Assembly: GCF_003347495.1 (NCBI RefSeq)
Contig: NZ_QCXY01000017.1
Span: forward strand, 1 to 47,677
DNA from: Pleomorphovibrio marinus
Lineage (GTDB): Bacteria; Bacteroidota; Bacteroidia; Cytophagales; Cyclobacteriaceae
Direction of reading: 5' to 3'
Length of the DNA: 47,677 nt
How positions within the stretch are numbered: position 1 is the stretch's first letter; every line of letters begins with the position of its first letter. The translations under genes and the position numbers were made by a program. Below the pieces are notes generated by a model. That model did no database searches and was not told the origin of the DNA. It saw nothing but the letters and a program-made list of their open reading frames with translations. Shown here one piece after another: positions 27,577-36,826 of this stretch.

Positions 27577-27786
27577 ATGAAAATATTCGGAATAATATTG
27601 ATCGTAATCGGAATCATCATGTTCATCATCACTGGGGTGAGTTATACCAGTGAAGAAACTATTGTAGATGCTGGCCCATTGGAATTAAGTGCTGAACAGG
27701 AAAAAGAGGTGAACTGGCCCCCATATGCCGGCGGTGCGGCAGTAATTGCCGGTATCGCACTAGTGGCCCTTTCCAGAAAAGGATAA
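27577..27786 (+). CDS. Small two-helix membrane protein
   Basis: This 69-residue protein has a hydrophobic segment at about 3-22 (FGIILIVIGIIMFIITGVSY) and another at about 50-65 (AGGAAVIAGIALVAL), joined by an acidic loop with EQEKEVNWPPY. The topology resembles DUF3185-type proteins, but the match is loose. It is followed by a terminator 14 nt after the stop. Confidence 0.6.
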   Translation: MKIFGIILIVIGIIMFIITGVSYTSEETIVDAGPLELSAEQEKEVNWPPYAGGAAVIAGIALVALSRKG

Positions 27787-27800
27787 TCCTTATAATTCCA

Positions 27801-27842
27801 GGGCGATTTTAGTAGTAATATACCAAATCGCCCTTATTTTTG
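27801..27842 (+). terminator. Rho-independent terminator
   Basis: GGGCGATTT (27801-27809) pairs perfectly with AAATCGCCC (27825-27833) around a 15-nt loop and is followed by TTATTTTTG. It closes the small two-helix membrane protein gene. The loop is longer than usual. Confidence 0.8.
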
Positions 27843-27884
27843 TCTCTCCCATTTTCTATCCCATTAGTCATAAAATTTTAAGCT

Positions 27885-28769
27885 TTGAGATTAGCCGCAG
27901 TAGATATAGGGTCTAATGCGATACGTTTGCAAATTACCCACGTCACCCAATATCAAGGGGAAATAAAATTTAAGAAACTGGAATACCTTAGGTTTCCCCT
28001 TAGGCTGGGCTCGGATGTGTTCAGCACGAAAAAAATCAGCCCTGGCAACCGAGAGAAATTCCTGAAGCTAATGCAAGCTTTTAAACTTCTAATAGACCTC
28101 TACGAGGTGGAAGAGCATATGGTCTGTGCGACATCCGCAATGCGAGAGTCCACTAACGGGAGAGAAATAGCCAAGGAGGTGCTTAAGCTCACTGGATTGA
28201 AAATTCAAATCATAGATGGAAACAGAGAAGCTGAATTGATCAACATGGCCCTGGGGCAATATATTGACAACAGAACCTTTTTGCATATAGACGTAGGTGG
28301 TGGAAGTACGGAATTAAACATCTATAAAAAATCGAGAAAAACTGCCAGCATGTCTTTCAAAATAGGATCGGTAAGGACCTTGGACGAAAAAGTCTCCCTC
28401 TCGCAGTGGAGGAAAATGGATACATTTATAAAGGAACACCTCAAGGGGGAAACTGCTCAAATCACATGCATAGGTACTGGAGGAAATATCAATAAGGTTT
28501 TTGAAATCAGCAAGCCCAGGAAAAACAAAAGGTATTTGGAACTAGCCACTATTTTAGAGGTGCTGGATCAATTAAATGGGCTAACTTTTGAAGAACGGAT
28601 TCATTTGCTCAACCTAAACCCAGACCGCTCCGATGTAATCATCCCTGCGACAAAGATTTACCTTGCGGCGATGCAATCTGCAAACTCCCATCGAATGATA
28701 GTCCCAGATGTGGGACTAAAAGATGGAGTAATGAGCTATTTATTTCAAAAAGCCACAAGAATCAGGTAA
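27885..28769 (+). CDS. ppx: Ppx/GppA family exopolyphosphatase
   Basis: This 294-residue protein corresponds to the N-terminal ASKHA phosphatase module of the Ppx/GppA family, which releases phosphate from polyphosphate or hydrolyses pppGpp. Motifs are AAVDIGSNAIRL, CATSAMRES, the phosphate loop HIDVGGGSTEL, and CIGTGGNINKV. The start is TTG at 27885, which gives the exact family N-terminus; no ATG fits. The C-terminal HD domain of longer Ppx enzymes is absent, as usual for the short Bacteroidota form. It is convergent with ppk1, 15 nt apart. Confidence 0.92.
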   Translation: MRLAAVDIGSNAIRLQITHVTQYQGEIKFKKLEYLRFPLRLGSDVFSTKKISPGNREKFLKLMQAFKLLIDLYEVEEHMVCATSAMRESTNGREIAKEVLKLTGLKIQIIDGNREAELINMALGQYIDNRTFLHIDVGGGSTELNIYKKSRKTASMSFKIGSVRTLDEKVSLSQWRKMDTFIKEHLKGETAQITCIGTGGNINKVFEISKPRKNKRYLELATILEVLDQLNGLTFEERIHLLNLNPDRSDVIIPATKIYLAAMQSANSHRMIVPDVGLKDGVMSYLFQKATRIR

Positions 28770-28784
28770 AACCGAGCTAGGGGT

Positions 28785-30902
28785 TTACTCGATAAGTTTT
28801 ACATCCGAGATCATTGCAGGAGTCAATTTGAAAAACTCCTTGTGAATATTGAATACTTCCTCCCCTTTATTTGGTTCTTTGTGGATATAGCTACCATCTT
28901 CCTGCATCACATAGGCATTTACATTGTCTCTCAGGTTATAGGAGAGAATATTCATTACTTGTTTTTCCAGGACTGATGTTTCTACGCGGAAGAGGGATTC
29001 CAGCCGCTTATCAAAACTTCTCACCATGGCATCTGCACTACCCACATAAGTGCGGGAATCCCCGTCGTTATGAAAATGATATATCCTTGAATGTTCCAAA
29101 AACTCACCAACTATGGAAATCACTTGAATATTTTCACTTAGTCCTGGTCTGCCAGGCCTAAGACAGCAAATACCTCTCACAATCAATTTTATTGGTACCC
29201 CTGCCTGCGAGGCCCTATACAGCGCGAATATAAACTCAGAGTCTTCCAAGGAATTAATCTTGATAAAGATCCCTGATTTCAGTCCATTTCTGGCATTTTC
29301 TGCTTCTTTTTCAATAAATTCAATAAGGCGATTCCGCATTTCTCTGGGGGAGGTCAGCAGGTTTTGATAGGTAGATGGCAGCGAATGGCCGGTAATAACA
29401 TTGAAAAATTCACTGACATCATTGGCCAGCACTTCATTGGTGGTAAGAAGTCCTATATCGGTATATATCCTTGAAGTTTCCTCGTTATAATTACCCGAAC
29501 CTAGGTGTACATAGCGAGTGACTTTACTTTCCTCCTTTTTGACGATTAGCAAAAGCTTAGTGTGTGTCTTTAAATTACTGATTCCATAGATCACAAAACA
29601 GCCTGCTTTTTGGAGACGCTTTGCCTCTCTAATATTGTTTTCCTCATCAAAACGGGCTTTTACCTCAAAGAGCACCGAAACGTGTTTCCCGTTTTCTACT
29701 GCCCTTAGCAAGGCATTTACAATGTTGGAGTTTTTGGAAAGCCTATAAATGGTCATCTTGATGGCCATCACATGCGGGTCATCAGCAGCCTTCTCCAAGA
29801 GATCCATAATGGGCTCCATACTGTTGTATGGATGATGCAAAAGGACATCCTTATGCTTAAGCACCTGAAAAATATCCTCAGTGGCTGCATCCGGATAGGA
29901 AAGTGGTGGAATTGGAGGAGGGGTGGGTGGAATTTTGTCCTTAAACCGCTTATTGCCTATCACTTGCCAAAGCCCGGTAAAGTCCATAAGGCTTTTTCTG
30001 GGTATCTTAAAAATACTATCGTCATTGATAATCCAACGTTCTTTGAGTAGGTTAATCATCCACTTGCTGTAACCTTCCTCAATCTCTATGCGAACCACCC
30101 TGCCTGTCTTTCTTTCATTCAATTTTCGCTTTACCTCTTCCAGGAAGTTGGTATCCATATCTTCACTTTCCTCCAAGGTGAAATCGCCGTTTCGGGTTAT
30201 TCTGAAAAGATTTACCGACTCTATATTGACATTTCTGAACAAGGAAAAAACATGCTCCCGTATCACTTCCTCAATAGGGACATATATCATTACGTTTTCC
30301 CGCTCAATCTCAAAAAACCTTGGGATGTTTGAGGGAATCTGGACGAAGGAAAGTTTTCGATTATCCTTTTTGTCTCCCTGATTAATGGTAATTACCCCAA
30401 AAATCAATAGCTTATTCATCAAAATGGGAAAGGTATGGTAACCGTCAAAGACCATTGGGGTAAGCATGGGATAAACAGCCTTAAAAAAATAATCCTTAAT
30501 GATTTTTTGCTCTTCATCCAGGAGGTTCTTTACATTACTGAGAATGAAACCTTCCTCTTCTGTACTTGGCAAGAGCTCCTCCATGAAGGTTTCATGTTGT
30601 CTCCTATGGAAATTCTGGGACTCTATCATCAACTTCATCTTGAAAGCATCCTCCCTTAGTCCAGAATAATCAACCCTAACCTTGTCGTAATCCAGGTAAT
30701 TGTACAGTGAGCCCACCCTAATCATGAAAAATTCGTCCAGATTGGAAGCTGTGATGGCCATAAACTTCAGCTTTTCGAAAATATTCCTTTGCTCCTTCTT
30801 TACCTGGTCAAATACCCGTTCGTTGAACTTCAACCAACTAAGGTCTCTACTGATCAGGTCACTTGCCTGAATTGTTTCTTCCATCCGGTCGGTTACTATC
30901 AT
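28785..30902 (-). CDS. ppk1: Polyphosphate kinase 1
   Basis: This enzyme reversibly transfers the gamma-phosphate of ATP to polyphosphate. The four-domain structure is intact: N-terminal helical domain (ISRDLSWLKFNERV, ITASNLDEFFMIRVG), head domain, and the two phospholipase-D-like C-terminal domains. The autophosphorylated His is in NLKTHTKLLLI, and the second active-site His in SRIYHFHNDG. The open frame reaches 30977, but the first part of that runs through the gyrB terminator. The ATG at 30900-30902 (or 30884) gives about 705 residues, a normal length. The neighbour ppx provides the opposing activity. Confidence 0.96.
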   Translation of the reverse strand: MIVTDRMEETIQASDLISRDLSWLKFNERVFDQVKKEQRNIFEKLKFMAITASNLDEFFMIRVGSLYNYLDYDKVRVDYSGLREDAFKMKLMIESQNFHRRQHETFMEELLPSTEEEGFILSNVKNLLDEEQKIIKDYFFKAVYPMLTPMVFDGYHTFPILMNKLLIFGVITINQGDKKDNRKLSFVQIPSNIPRFFEIERENVMIYVPIEEVIREHVFSLFRNVNIESVNLFRITRNGDFTLEESEDMDTNFLEEVKRKLNERKTGRVVRIEIEEGYSKWMINLLKERWIINDDSIFKIPRKSLMDFTGLWQVIGNKRFKDKIPPTPPPIPPLSYPDAATEDIFQVLKHKDVLLHHPYNSMEPIMDLLEKAADDPHVMAIKMTIYRLSKNSNIVNALLRAVENGKHVSVLFEVKARFDEENNIREAKRLQKAGCFVIYGISNLKTHTKLLLIVKKEESKVTRYVHLGSGNYNEETSRIYTDIGLLTTNEVLANDVSEFFNVITGHSLPSTYQNLLTSPREMRNRLIEFIEKEAENARNGLKSGIFIKINSLEDSEFIFALYRASQAGVPIKLIVRGICCLRPGRPGLSENIQVISIVGEFLEHSRIYHFHNDGDSRTYVGSADAMVRSFDKRLESLFRVETSVLEKQVMNILSYNLRDNVNAYVMQEDGSYIHKEPNKGEEVFNIHKEFFKLTPAMISDVKLIE

Positions 30903-30951
30903 ATGCGTTGGCTTTAGGAATCGGTAAGTTGGTACTAAATTAATCAAAAAT

Positions 30952-30975
30952 AAAAAAAGGGGCCTAATGCCCCTC
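30952..30975 (-). terminator. Rho-independent terminator of gyrB
   Basis: Read on the minus strand, AGGGGC-ATTAG-GCCCCT (stem arms 30958-30963 and 30969-30974) is followed by a T-rich tail (A run at 30952-30958 on the plus strand). It lies 23 nt after the gyrB stop and before the ppk1 start. Confidence 0.9.
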
Positions 30976-30997
30976 AAATATTCGAGTTATTTTTAAA

Positions 30998-32998
<2,001 letters not shown>

Positions 32999-33018
32999 CT
33001 AAAAACTTAAACTATCTG

Positions 33019-33049
33019 CAAAAATACAGAAAAAAACTGGGATTTCACA
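33019..33049 (-). promoter_or_regulatory. Promoter of gyrB
   Basis: On the minus strand TGTG (33046-33049), a near match to the -33 TTTG box, is followed after 19 nt by TATTTTTG (33019-33026), an exact TAnnTTTG. The start of transcription is expected near 33012, giving a leader of about 60 nt. Confidence 0.7.
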
Positions 33050-33236
33050 TTTAGGACCATGCTAAACTCAACTTAAAACGCACCAATATCCCTACCTAAA
33101 AAACACTACTTTAACCTTCCTCTTTAACAGGAAATATCTATTCATTATCCAGACTCTTCTCTCTTTTTACCCTACACATAACTTAAGCTTTCAATGGTGG
33201 AAAAATGGAGTTTATTTACAATTGTTTAACTATTTA

Positions 33237-33268
33237 TAAATAGAATTAAACAAATTTAATTCTATTTA
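33237..33268. promoter_or_regulatory. Perfect 14-bp inverted repeat upstream of rhodopsin
   Basis: TAAATAGAATTAAA (33237-33250) and TTTAATTCTATTTA (33255-33268) are exact reverse complements around CAAA. The repeat ends 64 nt before the rhodopsin ATG. No gene ends nearby on either strand, so a terminator role is unlikely. It may be an operator or a 5'-UTR hairpin. The extreme AT content raises the chance of coincidence. Confidence 0.55.
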
Positions 33269-33306
33269 ATTTAGTAGTTGAAAAATTATTTAAATCAAAA
33301 TTAAAC

Positions 33307-33336
33307 ATGAAACGTAGTTTAAACGGAAAATTATGA
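33307..33336 (+). CDS. Possible 9-residue leader peptide overlapping the rhodopsin start
   Basis: ATG at 33307 opens MKRSLNGKL and stops with TGA at 33334-33336, so the stop overlaps the rhodopsin ATG (33333-33335) as ATGA. Such an arrangement could couple rhodopsin translation to a leader peptide. There is no independent sign of translation, and the peptide is too short for similarity. Confidence 0.25.
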   Translation: MKRSLNGKL

Positions 33337-34079
33337 AAACTCTGTTATTGAATGAAATTATCGGTTTGGAGAAAATCCTTGACAGTGACCCTGTAGCCAT
33401 CACCTTTTTTATAGGTTACATGGCAATGTTTGCCTCGGCAGTGTTTTTCTTTACTGAAAGAGGGTCTGTAGATCTCAAATGGAAAACATCCCTCCTCATT
33501 TCAGCTTTAATCACTGGTATTGCCGCAGTACACTATTATTACATGAGAGATTTTTATCTTTCAACCGGTCAAAGCCCCACGGCATTTAGATATGTTGACT
33601 GGACCTTAACGGTTCCTTTAATGTGTGTGGAGTTCTATTTACTCACTAGGCCATTCGGTGCTAAGGGAGGAACTTTGTTTAAACTAATTCTTGCATCTTT
33701 GCTTATGTTAATAACCGGATACATCGGTGAAACCTCCGGCATCGAAAACAATGTATTCTGGGGCATTATTTCGACCATCGGTTATTTGTACATCGTCTAT
33801 GAGGTGTTCTTAGGGGATGTTGCAAAATTGGCCCGTGGATCCAACAGACCAGCACTACAAAAAGCCATGTTCTTACTCAAGATTTTTATAACCCTAGGAT
33901 GGTCTATTTATCCTTTAGGTTATATGGTTTTGCCCGGTAATCTTCTTTCGGGATTATTTGAAGTAAGTAGCATTGACCTCTTCTATAATCTTGCCGATGC
34001 AATCAATAAAATTGGATTTGGCTTGGTGGTTTACACCGTGGCCATTGCAGAATCCAAAAAGACTGCTGTACCAGCATAA
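33333..34079 (+). CDS. Proton-pumping proteorhodopsin-family rhodopsin (DTE type)
   Basis: This seven-helix light-driven outward proton pump has 248 residues. Helix C reads RYVDWTLTVPLMCVE: acceptor Asp89, Thr93 and donor Glu100 correspond to Asp97, Thr101 and Glu108 of proteorhodopsin, and Met97 sits at the spectral-tuning site (105), which predicts green absorption. His67 matches the His that pairs with the counter-ion. The retinal-binding Lys226 is in NLADAINKIGFG. In helix E, Gly144 (FWGIISTIGY) aligns with Trp138 of bacteriorhodopsin and with Gly156 of xanthorhodopsin, opening a side fenestration. Retinal comes from crtY and blh directly downstream. Confidence 0.96.
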   Translation: MKTLLLNEIIGLEKILDSDPVAITFFIGYMAMFASAVFFFTERGSVDLKWKTSLLISALITGIAAVHYYYMRDFYLSTGQSPTAFRYVDWTLTVPLMCVEFYLLTRPFGAKGGTLFKLILASLLMLITGYIGETSGIENNVFWGIISTIGYLYIVYEVFLGDVAKLARGSNRPALQKAMFLLKIFITLGWSIYPLGYMVLPGNLLSGLFEVSSIDLFYNLADAINKIGFGLVVYTVAIAESKKTAVPA

Positions 34080-34090
34080 AAAATAAATAC

Positions 34091-34121
34091 GGGCCATGAA
34101 CTTGTTTCATGGCCCATTTTA
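34091..34121 (+). terminator. Hairpin between rhodopsin and crtY, probable partial terminator
   Basis: GGGCCATGAA (34091-34100) pairs perfectly with TTCATGGCCC (34106-34115) around CTTGT and is followed by ATTTTA. It starts 12 nt after the rhodopsin stop and ends 13 nt before the crtY ATG. The short T run suggests partial termination or 3'-end protection, giving more rhodopsin than crtY message. Confidence 0.7.
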
Positions 34122-34128
34122 CGGCATT

Positions 34129-35274
34129 ATGACATTTGATATAATTATTTCAGGATTAGGCTGCGCGGGATTAAGCTTAGTAAACTATGTTCTTGATTCA
34201 CCTTTGAACCAAAAAGCTATTCTTTTAATCGGTAACGAAGGGGAAGGGGAAAAGAACAAGACCTGGTGCTACTGGGCTGAAACCCCACTTGCCATTCACC
34301 CATCGGTAAAACCATTGGTAGCATGGAAGAACCTGAAATTTATTCACAGGGATGATAAAATCTCTACATCCTTGGATCATTTGAATTATTATAAAGTAAG
34401 CGCCGAGGATTTTTATAAGGAGATTTGGGAAAAAATAAACCAATACCCTGGAATCACCTACATCAATGACTTTGTGGAGGATATTCTCCAGGAGGATGGT
34501 TCTTTGAAAATTAAAACGAAAAATTCGGGCTGCTTTTTGGGGAAAAAGGTTTTTAACTCGATCCAGCTACCCCATATGCAAAACCATTCTCGTTTGAACC
34601 AGGTTTTCCTTGGCTGGGAAATAAAATCGGACAGGTTGAATCTGAATAAAGATGCTGTCACCCTTATGCATTTTGACTCAAAGAATGGTAAGGAGATGGG
34701 TTTTACCTATATCCTCCCCTTCAACCAAAACCATGCATTGGTAGAATACACCCTGTTTTCAAAAAACAAACTCCCTTCAATGGATATAATGGAGGCCGAA
34801 ATAAAGAAATACATCCACTCACAATGGGGGATAACGGACTATTCCATTACTTACAGGGAGCAAGGAGTCATTCCCATGTCCACATTCCCCCCAAACCTAA
34901 AGGACTATCAAAACTTATATCATATAGGATCCATCGCTGGATGGACAAAACCATCTACAGGATACACTTTCCATAAAATTCAAACCCGTTGTCAATCCAT
35001 TGTCAACAACCTGTTAGATGACAAAAGGATTAACAAACATGCCTGGGAAAGAGCAGGGAGATTTAAGTTTTACGACAATATTCTGCTCAACATAGCCTAT
35101 AAATGGCCTGAAAAACTGCCTGAGGTATTTCTGGATTTGTTTCGAAAAAATGCTGCCAAAAATATTCTTAAATTTCTAAATGAGGAAACTAGTCTATGGG
35201 AAGAGATTAGGTTACTTGCAAAGTTACGGTTTAGAATTTTTATCAGATCGCTTATACATTATGACCGATATTGA
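34129..35274 (+). CDS. crtY: Lycopene beta-cyclase
   Basis: FAD-dependent cyclase converting lycopene to beta-carotene, the precursor of retinal. The dinucleotide-binding motif is IIISGLGCAGLSL at the N-terminus, and the C-terminal motif IGSIAGWTKPSTGYTF is typical of CrtY. The frame opens at 34096, but that ATG lies in the terminator-like hairpin; the ATG at 34129 gives MTFDIIISGLGCAGLS, the family start, and 381 residues. It overlaps blh by 14 nt. The upstream carotenoid genes (crtE, crtB, crtI) are not in this window and must be elsewhere. Confidence 0.93.
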   Translation: MTFDIIISGLGCAGLSLVNYVLDSPLNQKAILLIGNEGEGEKNKTWCYWAETPLAIHPSVKPLVAWKNLKFIHRDDKISTSLDHLNYYKVSAEDFYKEIWEKINQYPGITYINDFVEDILQEDGSLKIKTKNSGCFLGKKVFNSIQLPHMQNHSRLNQVFLGWEIKSDRLNLNKDAVTLMHFDSKNGKEMGFTYILPFNQNHALVEYTLFSKNKLPSMDIMEAEIKKYIHSQWGITDYSITYREQGVIPMSTFPPNLKDYQNLYHIGSIAGWTKPSTGYTFHKIQTRCQSIVNNLLDDKRINKHAWERAGRFKFYDNILLNIAYKWPEKLPEVFLDLFRKNAAKNILKFLNEETSLWEEIRLLAKLRFRIFIRSLIHYDRY

Positions 35275-36136
35275 AAAGTTGGGTAAACTCTTTGCCTATG
35301 GAGTTGGCGTACTATTCTTGATCTTCTTCCGGGAAAATCAAACCTTTGAATGGGTGATTTTTATAGGTGTTTTTCTCCTTGTTGGAATTCCCCATGGCTC
35401 TTTAGACCACCTTATCTATCAAGAAAGACAAGTCCCAGGAAATTTATTTGGTTTTTTTCTCCGTTATATCTTGGTAATTCTCTTATACCTCGTACTTTGG
35501 TTTCTTTTTCCGGTTTTTTCCCTGCTCATTTTTCTGATTATCTCTGCTTATCACTTCGGCCAAACCCATTTTCTTCAACAGGAAAACAATAGCTTAAGCC
35601 CACTGCTCTTTCTTAGCTTAGGTGGATTCTACCTTAGTTTGATTCTTTGGAGTGATTTTGAAAATACCCAGGCAATTTTGAGCGAAATTGTAAATATAAC
35701 CGAATGGTTTCAGGCTGGTAAACTTATGGTGGTGAGCTTTTTTTTGGCAACATCCATATTGCTATTAATTGATTTTTCGATGAAGAAAATTTCTCTGGTC
35801 GTGGAAATGTTGGTATTAGGAACCTTGCTCTACTCCCTTCCCTTATTACTCTCCTTTGTTGTTTATTTTGGTTTTTGGCATTCCCTTCCGAGTCTGAAAA
35901 CTCAGTTCGAAAGTTTGACTGCCCACATGACCAAAGGAAGAATAAAATGGTTTGTGCAAAGGGTTCTTCCACTCACTGCCATCAGTGTGCTCGGAATTTT
36001 CTTGGTTGTCTTTATAAGTTCTGATTGGCTTTCGGAGGGGGAGCGTATTTTATTGTTTTTTACTCTCATCTCACTTATTTCTGCTCCGCACATTTGGGTC
36101 ATGGACAGATTTATTAAAAGCAGAAATCGAGCATGA
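35261..36136 (+). CDS. blh: Beta-carotene 15,15'-dioxygenase, Brp/Blh family
   Basis: This membrane enzyme splits beta-carotene into two retinals, the chromophore of the rhodopsin. About seven hydrophobic segments are visible. The His-rich iron ligands of the Blh family are conserved: GIPHGSLDH near the N-terminus, SAYHFGQTHF, FWHSLPS and SAPHIWVMDRF near the C-terminus. The start is the ATG at 35261, 14 nt before the crtY stop, giving 291 residues; the frame extends upstream inside crtY but is rejected. The rhodopsin-crtY-blh order makes a self-contained retinal supply unit. Confidence 0.94.
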   Translation: MTDIEKLGKLFAYGVGVLFLIFFRENQTFEWVIFIGVFLLVGIPHGSLDHLIYQERQVPGNLFGFFLRYILVILLYLVLWFLFPVFSLLIFLIISAYHFGQTHFLQQENNSLSPLLFLSLGGFYLSLILWSDFENTQAILSEIVNITEWFQAGKLMVVSFFLATSILLLIDFSMKKISLVVEMLVLGTLLYSLPLLLSFVVYFGFWHSLPSLKTQFESLTAHMTKGRIKWFVQRVLPLTAISVLGIFLVVFISSDWLSEGERILLFFTLISLISAPHIWVMDRFIKSRNRA

Positions 36137-36193
36137 CACAGGCGACATACAGAGTATTTAACATTGGCATTTGCAAAAAGGAAATGACGTTTG

Positions 36194-36263
36194 GTTTCAC
36201 ACAGCCCTGCTCTGGGCTTTTTCAGGGGGCCACAACGAATCCGCAACGCTCTTGGAGTGAAAC
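36194..36263 (+). terminator. Terminator-like hairpin within a 7-bp inverted repeat, after blh
   Basis: AGCCC-TGCTCT-GGGCT (36203-36218) followed by TTTTC is a simple rho-independent terminator 66 nt after blh. It is enclosed by GTTTCAC (36194-36200) and GTGAAAC (36257-36263), an outer 7-bp inverted repeat. The whole may be a small dispersed element; no second copy is seen here. Confidence 0.55.
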
Positions 36264-36370
36264 AATAACTTGTAAAGGGTAGTAATGGTAAATGACAAAC
36301 GATTATAACCACAAAAAATAAACAAATCTCGAATTAATGTAGCATCTCGGGTCAGAAATGAAACATAGGT

Positions 36371-36826
36371 CTAATATGCTGCCATATAATCCACCAAAAT
36401 ATCAAAAACGGACCACTCTCCCGATTTTACTTCCACGGGGTTTATGTAATTATTCCTATCGAATGTATTGGCAAAATGCCCATCAGACTCGACCGTAAAC
36501 AAAGAATACCTGCCTGGAGGAAGCTTTACAGCATATTCTCCGTTCTTATCTGTTTGGATTGTCTCCACCAACTCGGTATGTATAGTTCCAATTAAAAAGT
36601 CCCCCACCTCAACCTGATCCACATGGGTCAATTCATGAATCAAAATAGTACGTTGTACCCCCAATTTACTCGTGGGTGCCGCCATCCCAGTTTCTTCATC
36701 AGCAATTCTGGGCATTTGGTTACCTTCCGTCCAATAGACATTTCCTTTTATGCCCTCAGATTGCTCTTTGGGAGCTTTACAGGAGTAAGCCAAGATCAGT
36801 AAAAATGCACAAATAAAATTCTTCAT
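36371..36826 (-). CDS. Small lipoprotein with carboxypeptidase-regulatory-like domain
   Basis: This 151-residue protein has a lipobox LAYSC at about residues 12-16, so it is likely lipid-anchored. The C-terminal half follows the pattern of an all-beta carboxypeptidase-regulatory-like domain: TDKNGEYAVKLPPGRYSLFTVESDGH. This fold usually serves as a stalk or ligand-binding module. Its ATG overlaps the stop of the beta-CASP gene in ATGA form, so it is translated with it. Substrate and role are unknown. Confidence 0.75.
   Translation of the reverse strand: MKNFICAFLLILAYSCKAPKEQSEGIKGNVYWTEGNQMPRIADEETGMAAPTSKLGVQRTILIHELTHVDQVEVGDFLIGTIHTELVETIQTDKNGEYAVKLPPGRYSLFTVESDGHFANTFDRNNYINPVEVKSGEWSVFDILVDYMAAY

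Noticed and set aside
33237-33268. Inverted repeat as a transcription terminator
   Set aside because: No gene on either strand ends just before it.
35902-36312. 136-codon minus-strand ORF
   Set aside because: Mostly antisense to blh and then through the inverted-repeat hairpin; no coding character.
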